Source: an uncultured Cellvibrionales bacterium
GTDB taxonomy: Bacteria > Pseudomonadota > Gammaproteobacteria > Pseudomonadales > Porticoccaceae
Assembly: GCA_913031145.1 (NCBI GenBank)
Contig: CAJWCO010000027.1
Span: 1-35,500 of the forward strand
Reading direction: 5' to 3'
Length of the DNA: 35,500 nucleotides
Numbering within the stretch: the first letter of the stretch is position 1; the number at the start of each line of letters is the position of its first letter. A program made the translations under genes and the position numbers. The notes under the pieces are model-generated. The model saw only the letters and a program-made list of their open reading frames with translations, did no database searches and had not been told where the DNA came from. Shown here piece after piece: positions 32,633-35,500 of this stretch.

Positions 32633-33409
32633 ATGAATAAAATAATGGTGGCTGTTTTACTGAGCATCGTCGGTGTTGGGCACACACTACTATTTGCCAG
32701 TCAAACGTCCGAAAAGGGTGGAAAGCCGCGTGATAATGACACGTTTTTCTTAGTACATGGCATGACGGGAGGGGGTTGGGATTGGCAGATTGTTGATCAA
32801 CTACTCTCGGCAAGAGGTGCTTATGTTAATCGAGTCACTTTGACAGGTTTGGGAGAAAGAGTTCATTTGGCTAATCCTGCGATAGGCTTAGATACGCATA
32901 TTAGTGACGTTGAAAATGCCATTGCTTTTGAAAACAAAGATAATGTGATTTTGGTCGGTCATAGTTATGGGGGAATGGTGATTAGTGGGGTTATGGATCG
33001 CATACCTGAACATATCTCGCATGCTATCTTTCTTGACGCGATCGTTCCTAAAGACGGCACATCCGTTGCCGATCTGCGTCCAGACTTACTCAAAAATAGA
33101 GTTGTAGACGGGATGATCTATCCAGAGTCGGTGCGATCCGGTACCGGGCGCCCCCGAGATGTCCCACAATCCCTGAAAACATTAACAGACAGAGTATCTT
33201 TTAGTCATCCTAAAGTTACAAACATACCAAGCACTTTGGTGATTTTTTCGAAGAATCGAAAGGCGAGAGAATTGCGCGCAGTCAATGATCAGTCGTGGCA
33301 CACGGCTGAGGCTCGCGGGTGGACAATTAGACATTTGCAAAGTGACCATAATGCACAGCGGTCTCATCCCGAGGCCTTAGTCAAGCTTCTTTTCGAGATA
33401 GTAGAGTGA
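32633..33409 (+). CDS. Exported alpha/beta hydrolase
   Basis: 258 residues. Signal peptide about 1-23 (ending FAS), then the fold: FFLVHGMTGGGWDW (oxyanion region), the nucleophile elbow VGHSYGGMV with the Ser in GHSYG, an acid-containing FLDA strand, and the C-terminal SDHNAQRSHPEAL with the likely catalytic His. This resembles the EstC/salicylate esterase-like subgroup of small alpha/beta hydrolases. Substrate unknown; esterase activity on plant-derived or host esters is possible. It precedes the GH97 gene by 70 bases in the same direction, and both products should be periplasmic. Confidence 0.87.
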   Translation: MNKIMVAVLLSIVGVGHTLLFASQTSEKGGKPRDNDTFFLVHGMTGGGWDWQIVDQLLSARGAYVNRVTLTGLGERVHLANPAIGLDTHISDVENAIAFENKDNVILVGHSYGGMVISGVMDRIPEHISHAIFLDAIVPKDGTSVADLRPDLLKNRVVDGMIYPESVRSGTGRPRDVPQSLKTLTDRVSFSHPKVTNIPSTLVIFSKNRKARELRAVNDQSWHTAEARGWTIRHLQSDHNAQRSHPEALVKLLFEIVE

Positions 33410-33479
33410 TTCTCAAGAGCATATTTTCACGCTAGCTACCAACTAAACGTCAATAGACCCTACAGGAAAGGAAACACAG

Positions 33480-35500
33480 ATGATGGCTACATTTCGAGCT
33501 TTAATCGGGCGCGATCTGATTTTAGCGGTAGTTTTTTTAACACCCACTTTTTCGGTTTTTTCAGGAGAATACCGAGTTGAATCTCCTAACAAGGAGCTAT
33601 CCATAACGGTATATGTTGACGCGACTATTTCGTTCTCTGTGGACTATAAGAATCACCAAGTGTTGGAAGCCACTAGAATCACTATGACCATGGCGGGGAG
33701 AGAAGTACTCGGTGACTTTCCCAAAGTGATGAGTCACGAGATGGCTCTGACGAATGAGCAAATAACAGTCCCAGTTCCTCACAAAGACGCACGCATAACG
33801 AATAACTTTAATGGATTAAAGATTACGTTTGGCAATGACTATAAAGTGATATTCAGAGCCTTTGATGACGGCATAGCCTACCAGTTCCAAGATTTTGATA
33901 GCGAAACAGTCGCGGTTTTAAATGAGGAAATGCACTTGACCTTTCCAGACATGACTTCGTCTTATTTTCCGCAAGAAGAATCCATATATTCTCACAATGA
34001 ACGGCTGTATTTAACGAAAAAGTTATCGGAAATTGGGGCCGGGGATTTTGCTAGTTTACCCGTCATGTTTGAGACTCCGAAAGCAAAGATTCTTTTCACT
34101 GAGGCATCTTTACATAACTACCCTGGAATGTTTTTGTCCAAGACGGACAAATATTCTTTTGCCGCGAAATTTCCAAAATATGTGTTGGAGACACAGCCCC
34201 AAAAGGGGGGGTGGCTGCCGGATAGAAATGAAATAATAACGGTTGAGGCCGACCACATTGCCAACGTTTCGGGTGCACGAGACTATCCTTGGCGGCTGTT
34301 TATTATCAGCGACGATGATCGTACTTTTGTTGAGAGTAATTTGGTGACACAACTGTCTAATCGTTCAAAAATACCCGACGCTAGTTGGATCAAACCCGGC
34401 CTAGTAGCGTGGGATTGGTACAATGCCAATAACATTTATGGCGTTGATTTTGAGGCGGGCCTGAATCAGGCCACCTACGAGTATTACATTGATTTCGCAT
34501 CGAAAAATGGAATTGAATATGTGATTCTCGACGTGGGCTGGTCGAAATCAGAAACCGATGTGCTCGAAGAAAACGATGACATGGACGTGCCAACATTGAT
34601 CCAATATGCAAAGTCAAAAAATGTTGGGATTATTCTGTGGATTTTGTGGAAACCTCTCGATCAGGCGCCCGAGGAAATTCTTCAGTTATACAGCCATTGG
34701 GGCGCGGCTGGAATCAAGGTAGATTATATGCAACGGAGCGATCAGTACATGGTGCATTCCTATGAAAAAATCGCCGAAATTGCAGCGCGCCATAAGTTGC
34801 TTGTAAATTATCACGGCGCCTTTAAACCCGCTGGAATCGAACGAGTTTGGCCCAACGTTTTAAATTATGAGGCCGTGCAGGGCAACGAGCAAAACAAATG
34901 GAGTACCAACGTCACGCCAGAGCACAACGTAACGATCCCGTTCATTCGAATGGCGGCAGGGCCACTCGATTACACGCCGGGATCAATGACGAACATGAAT
35001 CAGGCAGATTATGAGACTGGCGACACTAATTTTGCAGCATTCTTTACGCGCCCTATGAGCTTTGGTACACGCGCACACCAAGTAGCGATGTATGTCGTGT
35101 ATGAAGCGCCGCTGCAGATGCTGAGTGATTCACCAACGCTGTATTACAAAGAACAGGAAACCGTTGACCTTATCACTCAAATTCCTACCGTATGGGACGA
35201 AACGGTTGTATTAGAGGGGGCTGTATCGGACTATATTGTAGTGGCCAGAAGACATGGCGAACATTGGTATATCGGCGCTATGACAGATTGGACGGGCCGT
35301 GATTTCGATTTGGACTTGTCTTTTCTTGAGGCGGGTGAGTACCAGATGCAATCTATGCGTGATGGTGTAAATGCAGGAAGAAACGCTCAAGATTACAAAA
35401 CAGCCATTCGTCAAGTTAACAAAGACAGTCGAGTAAGAATAAAATTGGCAAGTGGTGGGGGTTGGGTGGCCGTTTTAAAAAAGGCGCAACTGGATCGTCT
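33480..35500 (+). CDS. Glycoside hydrolase family 97 (SusB-like), 3' end outside window
   Basis: The open frame runs 673 codons to the right edge without a stop. Signal peptide about 1-28, an N-terminal beta-sandwich, then the TIM barrel: GLVAWDWYNA, YVILDVGWS, GIKVDYMQRSDQ, LVNYHGAFKPAGIERVWPN and NYEAVQGNEQNKW are typical GH97 blocks. The last stretch is the C-terminal beta domain. Length matches family members of about 650-700, so only a few residues are likely missing. GH97 includes inverting alpha-glucosidases and retaining alpha-galactosidases; I do not decide between them. AGGAAAGGA precedes the ATG pair at 33480/33483. Confidence 0.93.
   Translation, partial: MMATFRALIGRDLILAVVFLTPTFSVFSGEYRVESPNKELSITVYVDATISFSVDYKNHQVLEATRITMTMAGREVLGDFPKVMSHEMALTNEQITVPVPHKDARITNNFNGLKITFGNDYKVIFRAFDDGIAYQFQDFDSETVAVLNEEMHLTFPDMTSSYFPQEESIYSHNERLYLTKKLSEIGAGDFASLPVMFETPKAKILFTEASLHNYPGMFLSKTDKYSFAAKFPKYVLETQPQKGGWLPDRNEIITVEADHIANVSGARDYPWRLFIISDDDRTFVESNLVTQLSNRSKIPDASWIKPGLVAWDWYNANNIYGVDFEAGLNQATYEYYIDFASKNGIEYVILDVGWSKSETDVLEENDDMDVPTLIQYAKSKNVGIILWILWKPLDQAPEEILQLYSHWGAAGIKVDYMQRSDQYMVHSYEKIAEIAARHKLLVNYHGAFKPAGIERVWPNVLNYEAVQGNEQNKWSTNVTPEHNVTIPFIRMAAGPLDYTPGSMTNMNQADYETGDTNFAAFFTRPMSFGTRAHQVAMYVVYEAPLQMLSDSPTLYYKEQETVDLITQIPTVWDETVVLEGAVSDYIVVARRHGEHWYIGAMTDWTGRDFDLDLSFLEAGEYQMQSMRDGVNAGRNAQDYKTAIRQVNKDSRVRIKLASGGGWVAVLKKAQLDR

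Overview
The window looks like chromosomal DNA of a marine-type gammaproteobacterium. It encodes a TonB-dependent receptor, an autotransporter-type GDSL esterase, periplasmic glycoside hydrolases and a large acyl-CoA catabolic cluster, and genes are tightly packed with normal Shine-Dalgarno sites. A lineage near Cellvibrionales or Halieaceae is my inference only; there is no rRNA, tRNA or marker gene to confirm it. No CRISPR array, insertion sequence, integrase or prophage gene was seen.

Layout. (1) 1-4265: a secreted GDSL esterase with a C-terminal autotransporter barrel (its start lies left of the window), a small outer-membrane barrel protein, and a purine-salvage pair, apt plus an MTA/SAH-type nucleosidase. 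(2) 4469-10504, minus strand: a glycerol/ether-lipid-like set made of an SDR, an alkyl-DHAP-synthase-like flavoprotein, a GlpD-like dehydrogenase and an FGGY kinase; the last three overlap one another. (3) 10746-12146: a GH10 glycoside hydrolase. (4) 12232-27601: a catabolic cluster for an unknown carboxylic acid. It has a TonB-dependent receptor and a Spinster-type MFS transporter on the minus strand. Divergent from these are acyl-CoA dehydrogenase, acyl-CoA ligase, two ThDP-dependent E1 subunits, enoyl-CoA hydratase, a free lipoyl domain, a tandem-duplicated CMD-like protein, a catalytically odd SDR, a maleylacetate-reductase-like Fe-ADH, a DUF1330 protein and a thiolase, followed by a TetR regulator. 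Most genes overlap or nearly touch, so they are probably one operon.

(5) 27811-28410: a YceI protein. (6) 28744-31309: the most striking part, a compact four-gene operon encoding a complete eukaryote-like ubiquitin-type pathway: E1-like ThiF enzyme, 83-residue ubiquitin-like protein, E2/UBC-fold protein with HPN and catalytic Cys, and JAMM/MPN isopeptidase. It is preceded by a plausible sigma70 promoter and closed by a good intrinsic terminator. It is related to the antiphage Bil and other bacterial Ub-like operons but has a single short Ub-like domain. (7) 31387-32539: decayed pieces of a carboxylesterase and a GH3 beta-glucosidase. (8) 32633-35500: an exported alpha/beta hydrolase and a GH97 glycoside hydrolase whose last codons run off the window.

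The best candidates for new biology are the Ub-like operon at 28.7-31.3 kb and the unassigned catabolic operon at 12.2-27.6 kb with its E1 plus lone lipoyl domain.
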